DNA from: Actinomyces marmotae
GTDB lineage: Bacteria > Actinomycetota > Actinomycetes > Actinomycetales > Actinomycetaceae
DNA length: 64,000 nucleotides
Assembly: GCF_013177295.1 (NCBI RefSeq)
Contig: NZ_CP053642.1
Span: 496,001 to 560,000, forward strand
Reading direction: 5' to 3'
The notes beneath the pieces are model-generated. The model had not been told where the DNA came from. It worked only from the letters and a program-made list of their open reading frames with translations, and did no database searches. How positions within the stretch are numbered: position 1 is the first letter of the stretch; the number at the start of each line of letters is the position of its first letter. Shown piece by piece: positions 33,976-41,585 of this stretch. The position numbers and the translations under genes were made by a program.

Positions 33976-35569
33976 CAAGCCGAGCGCCCCCAGCGCCACC
34001 GGTGCCCCCGGAGCTTCCAGCTCCCCCAGCGCTCCCGGAGCCCCCAGCGCCACCGGTGCCCCCGGAGCTTCCAGCTCCCCCAGCGCTCCCGGAGCCCCCA
34101 GCGCCACCGGTGCCCCTGGAACCCCTAGCGCCCCCGGCGCGCCGACCGCCACCGGCGCGCCGGGCTCCTCCAGGGCCGCGGGCGCCCTTCCTGCCCGCGC
34201 CCTCGACCGGCGCGGGGCGATCCTCGGCGTGGCCACCGCGGGCGCCGCCGCCGTCGTCGGCACGGCGATCCACGCGTGGAACGGCGCCTCCCACGGCGGC
34301 GCCACCGGGAGCGGCCGCACCACTGAGGCCACGGTCACCGTGAAGGGAATGCGCTTCGTGCCCGACACGATCGACGTCGCCAGCGGGGACCGGCTCGTCA
34401 TCACCCTGGAGAACACCGGCGACCAGGTCCACGACCTCGTCCTGGCCGGAGGCGCCACCACCGGGCGCGTCGCGGCGGGCGCCAGCGCGCGGCTCGACGC
34501 CGGGGTCATCACCGGGCCCGTCGAGGGCTGGTGCTCCATCGCCGGGCACCGCGCCCAGGGCATGGTCCTGCGCATCACCGCTGACGGGCGGGCGACTGGC
34601 GCGGCCCAGCCGAGCCAGGCGGCCACCGGCCACGGCGGGCACGGCGGGCACGGCGCGGCGGCAGACGGCCCGAGCGCCACCCCGAACCGCGAGGCGCCCC
34701 TGCCGGAGGGCTTCACGCCTTTCGACGCCGCCCTCGCCCCCGCGCCAGCGGGCACCGTTCACCAGCACACCCTCACCGTCACCGAGGTGCCCAGCGCCTA
34801 CGTGGGCGCGGGCGTCACCCAGACCCGCTGGACCTTCAACGGCACCGCGCCCGGCCCCGTCCTGCGCGGGAAGGTGGGGGACACCTTCGAGATCACGCTG
34901 GTCAACAACGGCTCCATGAGCCATTCCATCGACTTCCACGCCGGGATCGTCTCCCCGGACGCGGTCATGCGCTCCATCAACCCCGGGGAGTCGCTCGTCT
35001 ACTCCTTCACCGCCGAGCACGCCGGCATCTGGCTCTACCACTGCTCGACGGCGCCCATGAGCGTCCACCTGGCCTCCGGGATGCACGGCGCCGTCATCAT
35101 CGATCCCGATGGGCTGGCGGGCGTGGACCGCGAGTACGTCCTCATCCAGTCCGAGATCTACTTGGGGCCCGAGGGAGGCGTCACCGACGCCGACAAGGTG
35201 GCGGCCAAGGCCCCGGACCTCATGTGCTTCAACGGGGCGGCCTTCCAGTACGCCCTCCAGCCCCTTAAGGCCCGGCCGGGGGAGCGGGTGCGCTTCTGGG
35301 TGATGGACGCGGGCCCCTCGCTGCCCACCTCCTTCCACGTGGTGGGCCTCCAGTTCGACACGGTGTTCTTCGAGGGGGCCTACCAGTTGGGCGGCCCCGA
35401 CGGCGTCGGCCGCTCCTGGAGGGGCGGCTCGCAGGCGCTCGGCCTCCAGCCCGCGCAGGGCGGCTTCGTGGAGGCCGTGGTCCCGGCGGTCGGCAGCTAC
35501 GCGGTGGTGACGCACGCCTTCGCAGACATGGAGAAGGGCGCCATGGCGATCCTCAAGGCCAGCGAGTAG
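33959..35569 (+). CDS. nirK: NirK-type copper protein with extra N-terminal cupredoxin domain
   Basis: This is a 536-residue protein. Residues 1-80 are an Ala/Pro/Gly/Ser tail with an 18-residue repeat. R84-R85 and a hydrophobic stretch (GAILGVATAGAAAVVG) form a Tat-like signal or anchor. Residues 122-207 are a blue-copper domain (H158, C192-x4-H197-x4-M202). A His/Gly linker (225-231) leads to the two-cupredoxin NirK core. Type-1 ligands there are H322, C362, H370 and M375; type-2 ligands are H327, H361 and H460; the proton-relay Asp is D325. The second catalytic residue, His in known NirK, aligns with Q434. The expected reaction is nitrite to NO. ATG 33959 has GGAG upstream. Confidence 0.85.
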   Translation: MTDVPDKPSAPSATGAPGASSSPSAPGAPSATGAPGASSSPSAPGAPSATGAPGTPSAPGAPTATGAPGSSRAAGALPARALDRRGAILGVATAGAAAVVGTAIHAWNGASHGGATGSGRTTEATVTVKGMRFVPDTIDVASGDRLVITLENTGDQVHDLVLAGGATTGRVAAGASARLDAGVITGPVEGWCSIAGHRAQGMVLRITADGRATGAAQPSQAATGHGGHGGHGAAADGPSATPNREAPLPEGFTPFDAALAPAPAGTVHQHTLTVTEVPSAYVGAGVTQTRWTFNGTAPGPVLRGKVGDTFEITLVNNGSMSHSIDFHAGIVSPDAVMRSINPGESLVYSFTAEHAGIWLYHCSTAPMSVHLASGMHGAVIIDPDGLAGVDREYVLIQSEIYLGPEGGVTDADKVAAKAPDLMCFNGAAFQYALQPLKARPGERVRFWVMDAGPSLPTSFHVVGLQFDTVFFEGAYQLGGPDGVGRSWRGGSQALGLQPAQGGFVEAVVPAVGSYAVVTHAFADMEKGAMAILKASE

Positions 35570-35635
35570 ACGACGGCTCGGGCCATTCCCGCCCCGTCTC
35601 GCTGAGGGCCGCCCAGGCCCGAGGGCCCCGGGGAA

Positions 35636-36388
35636 TCAGTCCTCGAAACGGGCGTGGCAGCCGTCGTCCAGCAGGGGGTGGATCGCGAGCAGGGGGCGCT
35701 CGCCGTGGTCCGGCGCCCCCTCGGGCGCTGCTGGCAGCAGGCCCTGCCGCTGGGCGATGGCGTTGAGGAATCCCTCGTGCATCGCGCAGACCAGCGGGTG
35801 GGGGGCGCGGGATCGGGTGACGAGAGGGCAGGCCTTGAGGACGACCTTCTCGCCGTCGATCCGCGGGGCGAATCCCATGAGGGCGAGGGCGGGGAGGAGG
35901 GCGGCGAGGCGGTCCATGTCGCTGGCGCTCTCGGGGAGGGGCTCGGCGGCGGCCGGCGCTGGGCTCAGTTCGGCCCAGCGGCGCCCGATGCGCAGGGCGA
36001 TCTCATGGGCCTCGTGGCCGGTGCCGAAGGTCTCGACGGTCGCGTCGAGGAGGGTCAGGTAGGAGTCGATGACGATCATCGGGTCGGGGGAGACCGCTGT
36101 GTACAGCAGCGCGGGGCGCCCCCTCCTGCCCGTGGGGCGCGTCGACGCCGTCACGAAGCCCGCCTCCACGAGGGCGTCGAGGTGCTCGCGGACCGTGTTG
36201 TGGTGGAGGGCGAGCCGGTCGGCCAGCTCGGCGGCGGTCAGCGGGACGGTGGAGGCCTCGACGAGCTCGAGGACTCGGCGCCGCGCCACGGTGAGGTCCG
36301 CCCGGGCCGACAGGTCCGACCAGGTGGGCCGGGGCAGGGCCTCCGCCGTTGTGTGAGGAGCGGCTGGTGCCGCTGGCGAGTCGGGCAT
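35636..36388 (-). CDS. helix-turn-helix regulator, SufR-like with Cys ligands
   Basis: This is a 250-residue transcription factor. An N-terminal winged helix (about 30-100) includes LTAAELADRLALHHNTVREH and GRRGRPALLYTA, the wing typical of COG2345 (SufR/DeoR-like) regulators. The C-terminal part has C187, C201, H204 and C244. The spacing (C-x13-C, then a distal Cys) resembles the iron-sulfur ligand set of SufR. An oxygen-, NO- or iron-responsive cluster is therefore plausible. It is convergent with nirK and could control the island; no target site is proven. ATG 36388 is supported by TAGGCT 6 nt upstream. Confidence 0.8.
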   Translation of the reverse strand: MPDSPAAPAAPHTTAEALPRPTWSDLSARADLTVARRRVLELVEASTVPLTAAELADRLALHHNTVREHLDALVEAGFVTASTRPTGRRGRPALLYTAVSPDPMIVIDSYLTLLDATVETFGTGHEAHEIALRIGRRWAELSPAPAAAEPLPESASDMDRLAALLPALALMGFAPRIDGEKVVLKACPLVTRSRAPHPLVCAMHEGFLNAIAQRQGLLPAAPEGAPDHGERPLLAIHPLLDDGCHARFED

Positions 36389-36394
36389 GAGATG

Positions 36395-36400
36395 AGCCTA
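36395..36400 (-). promoter_or_regulatory. -10 box for leaderless SufR-like regulator transcript
   Basis: On the minus strand TAGGCT is followed by CATCTC and the ATG at 36388. There is no Shine-Dalgarno between. Confidence 0.5.
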
Positions 36401-36533
36401 TGCGCGCCGCGGGCCGTAGGACAGCGTCGAAGGTCACCCGCGCCCGGGTCATCTCCGTCGGCCGGGGCGGAGGGCCGTCGATCGCCGGGAGGCCCGACGC
36501 CGGGGGAGGGGATCGCCGCCATCGCCCCAGCGC

Positions 36534-37673
36534 TCACCTCGGCGCCGGTCTGGTGGGGTCCTCGGCCAGGCGGGAGGGGGCCAGGAGGCGGCGGAAGGAG
36601 TCGACCCTGGCCGGGCGCGTCCCCGGCCCGGCCCCATGCTGAGCCGCCCCATGCGTCCGAGCCCCGCCGTCGTCGCCCCCCCAGGGTTCGCGCCCGGCGG
36701 CCCAGTCGTCGAGGGCGCAGTCGATGACACCGGCCTCGTGGGTGCAGCCGCGGGGGCAGTCCTCGGCCACGGCGGCCAGGTCGGGGAAGCCGCGCAGGAC
36801 GTCGGCGCTGGAGACATGCGATACGCCGAAGGAGCGCACTCCGGGGGTGTCGATTACCCAGCCGCCGCCGGGTAGCTCGAGGGCCTGGAGGCTCGTGGAT
36901 GTGTGCCGGCCCCGGCCGGTGACCTCGTTGACGTGCCCGGTGGCGCGGTCGGCCCCGGGCACGAGGGCGTTGATGAGGGTGGATTTGCCGACGCCCGAGT
37001 GACCGACGAACACGGCGGTCCGCCCCTCGATGGCCGCGCGCACGGCGTCCACGCCCTCTCCGGCGCGGGAGGCCTCGGCGCGCGAGGCCGCGTCGAGGCG
37101 GGTGGGCAGGGAGCGCACGCCGAGGGGCTCGTAGAGGGCGAGCAGCGCCGCGGCGTCGGCGAGGTCGGATTTCGTCAGGACGAGAAGGGGCTCCATGCCG
37201 GCGTCGTAGGCCGCCACGAGGTAGCGGTCGATCATGCGGGGGCGCGGCTCGGGGTCGGCCACGGCGGTGACGATGACGAGCATGTCCGCGTTGGCGACGA
37301 CCGGGCGCTCGGTGCCGGCGGCGTCGCCGTCCTCGGCGCTGCGGCGCAGGAGCGCGCGGCGCTCCTCGATACGCACCAGGCGGGCGAGGGTGCCATCGCG
37401 GCCACTGAGGTCCCCGACGACGGCCACGCGGTCCCCGACGACGATCTTCCCCCGCCCGAGCTCGCGGGCCTTCATGGCGGTGATGTCGCCCGTGGCGTCG
37501 AGCGTGGGGGAGGGGTCGGTCAGGCGGATGCGGTAGTGGCCCCGGTCGATGCGGGTGACCATGCCCTCGGCGGCGTCGGCATGGGCCGGGCGCTGCTTGG
37601 TGCGCGGCCGCGATCCCCGTCCCGGGCGCACGTGGACGCGGGGGTCGTCGGTGCCGGTGTCGCGGCGGGCCAT
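36534..37673 (-). CDS. rsgA: ribosome small-subunit-dependent GTPase RsgA
   Basis: This is a 379-residue circularly permuted GTPase for late 30S maturation. Motif order is G4 LLVLTKSDL, then G1 GHSGVGKST, then the switch region GRGRHTST and G3 DTPGVRSFG. The C-terminal zinc motif is CPRGCTHEAGVIDC. An OB fold precedes the G domain, and a basic, Pro-rich tail ends the protein. The start at 37673 overlaps the aroA stop as ATGA; a longer frame is rejected. The aroA-rsgA pair is common in actinobacteria. Confidence 0.94.
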   Translation of the reverse strand: MARRDTGTDDPRVHVRPGRGSRPRTKQRPAHADAAEGMVTRIDRGHYRIRLTDPSPTLDATGDITAMKARELGRGKIVVGDRVAVVGDLSGRDGTLARLVRIEERRALLRRSAEDGDAAGTERPVVANADMLVIVTAVADPEPRPRMIDRYLVAAYDAGMEPLLVLTKSDLADAAALLALYEPLGVRSLPTRLDAASRAEASRAGEGVDAVRAAIEGRTAVFVGHSGVGKSTLINALVPGADRATGHVNEVTGRGRHTSTSLQALELPGGGWVIDTPGVRSFGVSHVSSADVLRGFPDLAAVAEDCPRGCTHEAGVIDCALDDWAAGREPWGGDDGGARTHGAAQHGAGPGTRPARVDSFRRLLAPSRLAEDPTRPAPR

Positions 37674-39181
37674 CAGCGGGCCTCCCGCCCGGGGGCGGCC
37701 GGTGAGGCGCTGGCGAGCATCCGCCCCCACAGCCCGGTGAAGCCCGGGAGGGTCTTGGAGGTGCAGGCGACGTCGTCGAGCCGCACTCCGGGGACGGCCA
37801 GCCCGATGATCGCCGCGAAGGTCGCCATGCGGTGATCCGCGTAGGAGTGGAGCAGGGCCGGGCGCAGCTGGGTTCCGGCGGCCAGGGCCCCGACCTCGAT
37901 GCCGTCCGCGGTCTCGCGGGCCGGGGCGCCGAGCCTGCGGGCCTCGGCGACGATCGCGGCGAGCCGGTCCGTCTCATGCCCGCGCAGGTGCGCGATGCCC
38001 CTCAGCCGGGAGGTGTGCCCCTGGGCGGAAGCCAGGACAGCCAGGGCGGCGACGGTGGGTGTGAGCTCGCCGACGGCGGACAGGTCGGCGTCGATGCCCG
38101 CCAGCGCGCCGGTGCCCGTGGCCTGGAGGACGGGGGCGCCGTCCGACTCCTGGATGAGCCGGATGGTCCCGCCGAGCCGCGGCAGGAGGCCCCGCCAGGC
38201 GTCGCCGGCCTGGGAGGTGGAGGCGGGCCAGTGGGGCACGCTGACGGTCCCGCCCGCCACGAGCGCGGCGGCGAGGAAGGGACCGGCGTTGGACAGATCC
38301 GGCTCGATGGTGGTGCTGGCGCCCGCGGGCCGGCCGGGCGCCACCGCCCAGGCGCGCTCGCCCTCGGGAACTCCCGTGGCGGGCTCCTCGACGCTCACCC
38401 CCCGTTCCCGCAGCGAGGCCACGGTCATGGCCACATGCGGCAGGGAGGGCACGCGCCCCGTCGGGGTGATCCGCGCGCCGTCGGGCAGCAGGGGGGCGGC
38501 GAGCAGGAGTGCGGAGAGGAACTGGGAGGAGGCGGTCGAGTCGATGGCGAGGCCCCGGGGTCCGGTCCCCGCGCCCGCCCTCGCGTTGGCCGCCCCTGCG
38601 CCGGCCACGGCGTTACCGGCCCCCGCGCCCGCCGCCCCCGCGCCTGCCGGGGTCCCCGGGGTGATGAGGACGGGGAGGAAGCCGGGTGCGGCCAGGTAGT
38701 CGACGCGCGCCCCGAGGGCGGAGACGGCGTCGAGCAGGGGTCCGAGCGGGCGGGACCGGGCGGCGTCGTCGCCGTCGAAGAGGAGGGGGGCGTCGGCGAG
38801 CGCGGCCAGTGGCGGGATGAAGCGCATGACGGTGCCCGCCAGACCGCAGTCGATGCGCGCGGGGGCGCTGGCGGTCGCGTCGGCCGTCGGGCGCTCGGAC
38901 CGGCTGACGGGGAACGGGATCGGTGCGGGGGTGACGCGCAGGCGCGTGGGGGAGCCGTCCTCCTCGAAGCGCGCGCCCAGGGTGGTCAGGGCGGCGATCA
39001 TGAGATCGGTATCGCGGGCGCGCAGGACGCCGGCCAGCGTGCTGGGCCCGGCTGCGGTGGCCGCCAGCACGAGCTCCCGCGCGGTCAGCGACTTCGAGCC
39101 CGGCAGTTCCACGACGGCGTTGAGCGGCCCCAGGGCGCGCGGCGCGGCCCAGGCGGGGGCGTCGGTCGGCTCGTAATGCAC
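37673..39181 (-). CDS. aroA: 3-phosphoshikimate 1-carboxyvinyltransferase (EPSP synthase)
   Basis: This 502-residue enzyme is the sixth of the shikimate pathway and joins shikimate-3-phosphate to phosphoenolpyruvate. Seen are LPGSKSLTARELVLAA near the N-terminus, DCGLAGTVMRF, and the C-terminal region LRGHETDRL and SYADHRMA. An Ala/Gly-rich insertion of about 30 residues (GAGAAGAGAGNAV and on) in the first half makes it longer than the usual 430-450. The start is GTG 39181, with TAGAGT 7 nt upstream and no Shine-Dalgarno. Confidence 0.95.
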   Translation of the reverse strand: MHYEPTDAPAWAAPRALGPLNAVVELPGSKSLTARELVLAATAAGPSTLAGVLRARDTDLMIAALTTLGARFEEDGSPTRLRVTPAPIPFPVSRSERPTADATASAPARIDCGLAGTVMRFIPPLAALADAPLLFDGDDAARSRPLGPLLDAVSALGARVDYLAAPGFLPVLITPGTPAGAGAAGAGAGNAVAGAGAANARAGAGTGPRGLAIDSTASSQFLSALLLAAPLLPDGARITPTGRVPSLPHVAMTVASLRERGVSVEEPATGVPEGERAWAVAPGRPAGASTTIEPDLSNAGPFLAAALVAGGTVSVPHWPASTSQAGDAWRGLLPRLGGTIRLIQESDGAPVLQATGTGALAGIDADLSAVGELTPTVAALAVLASAQGHTSRLRGIAHLRGHETDRLAAIVAEARRLGAPARETADGIEVGALAAGTQLRPALLHSYADHRMATFAAIIGLAVPGVRLDDVACTSKTLPGFTGLWGRMLASASPAAPGREAR

Positions 39182-39188
39182 GGGGCAG

Positions 39189-39194
39189 ACTCTA
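39189..39194 (-). promoter_or_regulatory. -10 box for leaderless aroA transcript
   Basis: On the minus strand TAGAGT is followed by CTGCCCC and the GTG start of aroA. No Shine-Dalgarno is present. Confidence 0.45.
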
Positions 39195-39458
39195 CGGCGA
39201 CTCCACGGGGAAGTCGGTGAGGCGGGCGGGCGGGAGTGGGGGCGCGAGTGGGTGGTCGTGATGGGGCCCGCCGGCGGGGGAGGGGGCCCGGTGCCATCGC
39301 GGGGGTGGGTGGCGTGGCCGGCGCGGTCGCCTCCCCGGGATTATCGGGCTTGGCCGGAGTCGCGCCGATCTCAACGCGCCGACGGGCGGGCCCGTGAAGC
39401 CGCGGGCGTCGCGCGAGGCTCCCCCCGTCGGTCTTCCCCGTGAGGGGGAGGGGCGGGC

Positions 39459-40298
39459 ATGATGCGCGGTATGGACTGGCTCCTCGCTGCTGAGACTGTT
39501 GCCGCCGTGGGATTGGCGGCGGGTCCTGTCGCGCGATGGACCAGGAGCTATATCCACGGGCTGGCCCGTCCTGAGCCGCCTGGGGGTGGCGCCCCGGCTG
39601 GGGAATCGCGGCTCGGAGCGCGTCTTGAGCCTTCTCAACCCTCTCAGCCTTCTCAACCCTCTGAGCCGTCGCCGGCTCAGCGGAGCGCCGCCGGCATGGG
39701 GGTGGAGGAGGTGGGCGCTGAAGCGCGGTGGCGCCCTGTGGTGCGGCGCGCCTGGATCCTGGGGTGGTTGCCGCAAGCCGTGCTCGCGTTCGCCGCTTGT
39801 GGCGGTGCGGCGTGGTGGGGCGCTCGCACGGGTACTCAGGGCCCGACGGTGACGGCTCTGCCGGTGCTGGCGCTGCTGGGTGTCGCGGCCAGTGCTGACG
39901 CCGTGGCCCATATCCTGCCCAACCGGCTTCTTGGCTCTGCCTCGGCGTGGCTCATGGCGTGCGGCGTCGTCGCTGTCGCGGCCAGGCCCGTGCTGGCTTA
40001 TGACGCCCTGCGGGCGGTGCTGTGCGCGCTGGTGGCGGGGGCGATCAGCCTTCTGGCCGCTCTGGCGCCAACTGGGCTCGGGCTCGGTGATGTCAAACTC
40101 TGCGCCGTCATCGGCCTGTGGCTGGGGTGGTACGGGGTGTCGGCGCTCGTGCTCGGTCTGTGGGTCGGGGTGATGGTCGGCGGGGTGGCGGCGCTCGTGC
40201 TTCTCATCTCCCGGCGCGCCAGCCGCAAGGACCCCATGGCCTACGGCCCGTACCTGGTCCTGGGCTCCTTCGTGGCGTGGCCGCTCGCGGCTCTTTGA
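39459..40298 (+). CDS. A24 family prepilin peptidase
   Basis: This is a 279-residue membrane aspartic protease that would cleave type IV or Tad prepilin leaders. The catalytic aspartates are in ASADAVAHILPNRLL and GLGLGDVKL, both in the expected setting. About six hydrophobic segments follow a cytosolic N-terminal part that contains a repetitive Ser/Gln/Pro stretch (PSQPSQPSQPSEPSP). ATG 39459 is used, with GGGAGG upstream; 39471 is also possible. No pilin, ATPase or secretin gene lies near, so its substrates must be encoded elsewhere. Confidence 0.82.
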   Translation: MMRGMDWLLAAETVAAVGLAAGPVARWTRSYIHGLARPEPPGGGAPAGESRLGARLEPSQPSQPSQPSEPSPAQRSAAGMGVEEVGAEARWRPVVRRAWILGWLPQAVLAFAACGGAAWWGARTGTQGPTVTALPVLALLGVAASADAVAHILPNRLLGSASAWLMACGVVAVAARPVLAYDALRAVLCALVAGAISLLAALAPTGLGLGDVKLCAVIGLWLGWYGVSALVLGLWVGVMVGGVAALVLLISRRASRKDPMAYGPYLVLGSFVAWPLAAL

Positions 40299-40481
40299 CG
40301 CCGGGAGTCACGGGGCGCGGTCCTCTCCGACGGCTTGACGACCATCCTCCGCCAGGACGACAGGATCACCTGGCCCGCGCGAGTGGGGGCGATACGTCCC
40401 CACGCTCAGCCAGGCCCCCAACCCCGCCCCTGGCCCCGTGCGAGTGGGGGCGATCGGCCCACCCCGTGCTTGCCGCCGGCG

Positions 40482-41516
40482 TCATGCCAGCCACGGGCGC
40501 GGGGCGAGGGGGAAGACGGCGTCGTCGGGAAGGGCGCGCAGCAGATCGGCCAGCAGGGCGCGGGGATCGCGCAACTGCGCCGAGGTCGCCCGCACCAGCC
40601 TCCACCCGGCCCGCGCCGCCTCGCGCTCGCGCCGTCGCTCCCCGAAGACGGCTCCGGGAGCGGCGTACTTGCCCTCGCCGTCGTACTCCTCGCCGACGCG
40701 CGCCATGGGCCAGCCGAAGTCTGCGAAGTACGTCCTCCCCTCCACCACGAAGCCCGCCTGCACCACGGGCACCGGCACTCCCTCCTTGAGGAGCAGGTAG
40801 CGCAGCCGGCTCTCACCCGGTGACTCGGCGTAGGGGCTGAGGAGCTCCAGCATGCGCAGAGCCCGCCGCTTGCGCCGACGTCGCCCGCAACTGACCAGGA
40901 TGGCGCGCACCTCAGCGCGCAAAGCCCGCAGACTGGCCGGATCCCGCTCGGAGACGAACCGGTCCGGGCGCACTGCCACCCTCATGAGCGAGTCGCCGAC
41001 GACGAAGGCGGCGAGCCCATCGAGATCCAGGAGGCAATCGGCGATGGTCCGAGGGATCGAGGTGACCCTCAGCCCATGGGCGACGACGACCTGCCCGGGC
41101 TCGACCCTCATCCGATGGCGCCGCACGCGCGCCTGGCGCCCCTCCCCATCGGCGCCGCGGGTGCCGGCGGCCCGCACCTGCCCACCCGTGTAGGCCACCC
41201 GGGGGAGCATGAGGGTGCGGTTGCTTCCCGACGCCGAGCAGATCGTGTGGACATCCGGCTCGCGAGCCACCATCCAAGCGCCATGCAGTAGCGCGGCGGA
41301 CTCATGCGTGAGCACGGTCCGCGCGGGCGAATTGCGCATGACGGCGAGGACTCTGGCCAGGCTCACCTCTCGCATCTGCTCCCAGACGGTGGGCAGCGCG
41401 CGCGCCAGGAGGTGCTGGCCCCTGGATACCGGAATCGACCCGGGCGGAGGCGCGTCGCGGCGAGTACTGGGGATGACCGTGGGGAGGGCGACCTCGAGGC
41501 CGAACGTGGTGGGCAT
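40482..41516 (-). CDS. AbiEi-like/DUF559-type protein, function unknown
   Basis: This protein has about 344 residues. The N-terminal half resembles the AbiEi antitoxin-like proteins common in actinobacteria: SLARVLAVMRNSP, LTHESAALLHGAW, then GLRVTSIPRTIADCL. The C-terminal half has the DUF559/Vsr nuclease-like pattern SPGESRLRYLL, VEGRTYFADFGWP and VGEEYDGEGKY, followed by GWRLVRATSAQL, with Glu and Asp in positions typical of a PD-(D/E)XK site. Function is unknown. The start is uncertain. ATG 41516 has CATCCT 6 nt upstream (a weak leaderless-type box), while ATG 41585 gives 367 residues. No AbiEii toxin partner is adjacent. Confidence 0.7.
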   Translation of the reverse strand: MPTTFGLEVALPTVIPSTRRDAPPPGSIPVSRGQHLLARALPTVWEQMREVSLARVLAVMRNSPARTVLTHESAALLHGAWMVAREPDVHTICSASGSNRTLMLPRVAYTGGQVRAAGTRGADGEGRQARVRRHRMRVEPGQVVVAHGLRVTSIPRTIADCLLDLDGLAAFVVGDSLMRVAVRPDRFVSERDPASLRALRAEVRAILVSCGRRRRKRRALRMLELLSPYAESPGESRLRYLLLKEGVPVPVVQAGFVVEGRTYFADFGWPMARVGEEYDGEGKYAAPGAVFGERRREREAARAGWRLVRATSAQLRDPRALLADLLRALPDDAVFPLAPRPWLA

Positions 41517-41585
41517 GGGAACAGGATGACCGGGTTCGAGCCGAACCGGGTGGGCCGTTGTGAAGAGCCGTGCGTGGAGTCGCAT

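Noticed and set aside
40379..40454. GCGAGTGGGGGCGAT occurring twice, 61 bp apart
   Set aside because: Only two copies in low-complexity GC-rich sequence between convergent genes; too little to call an element.
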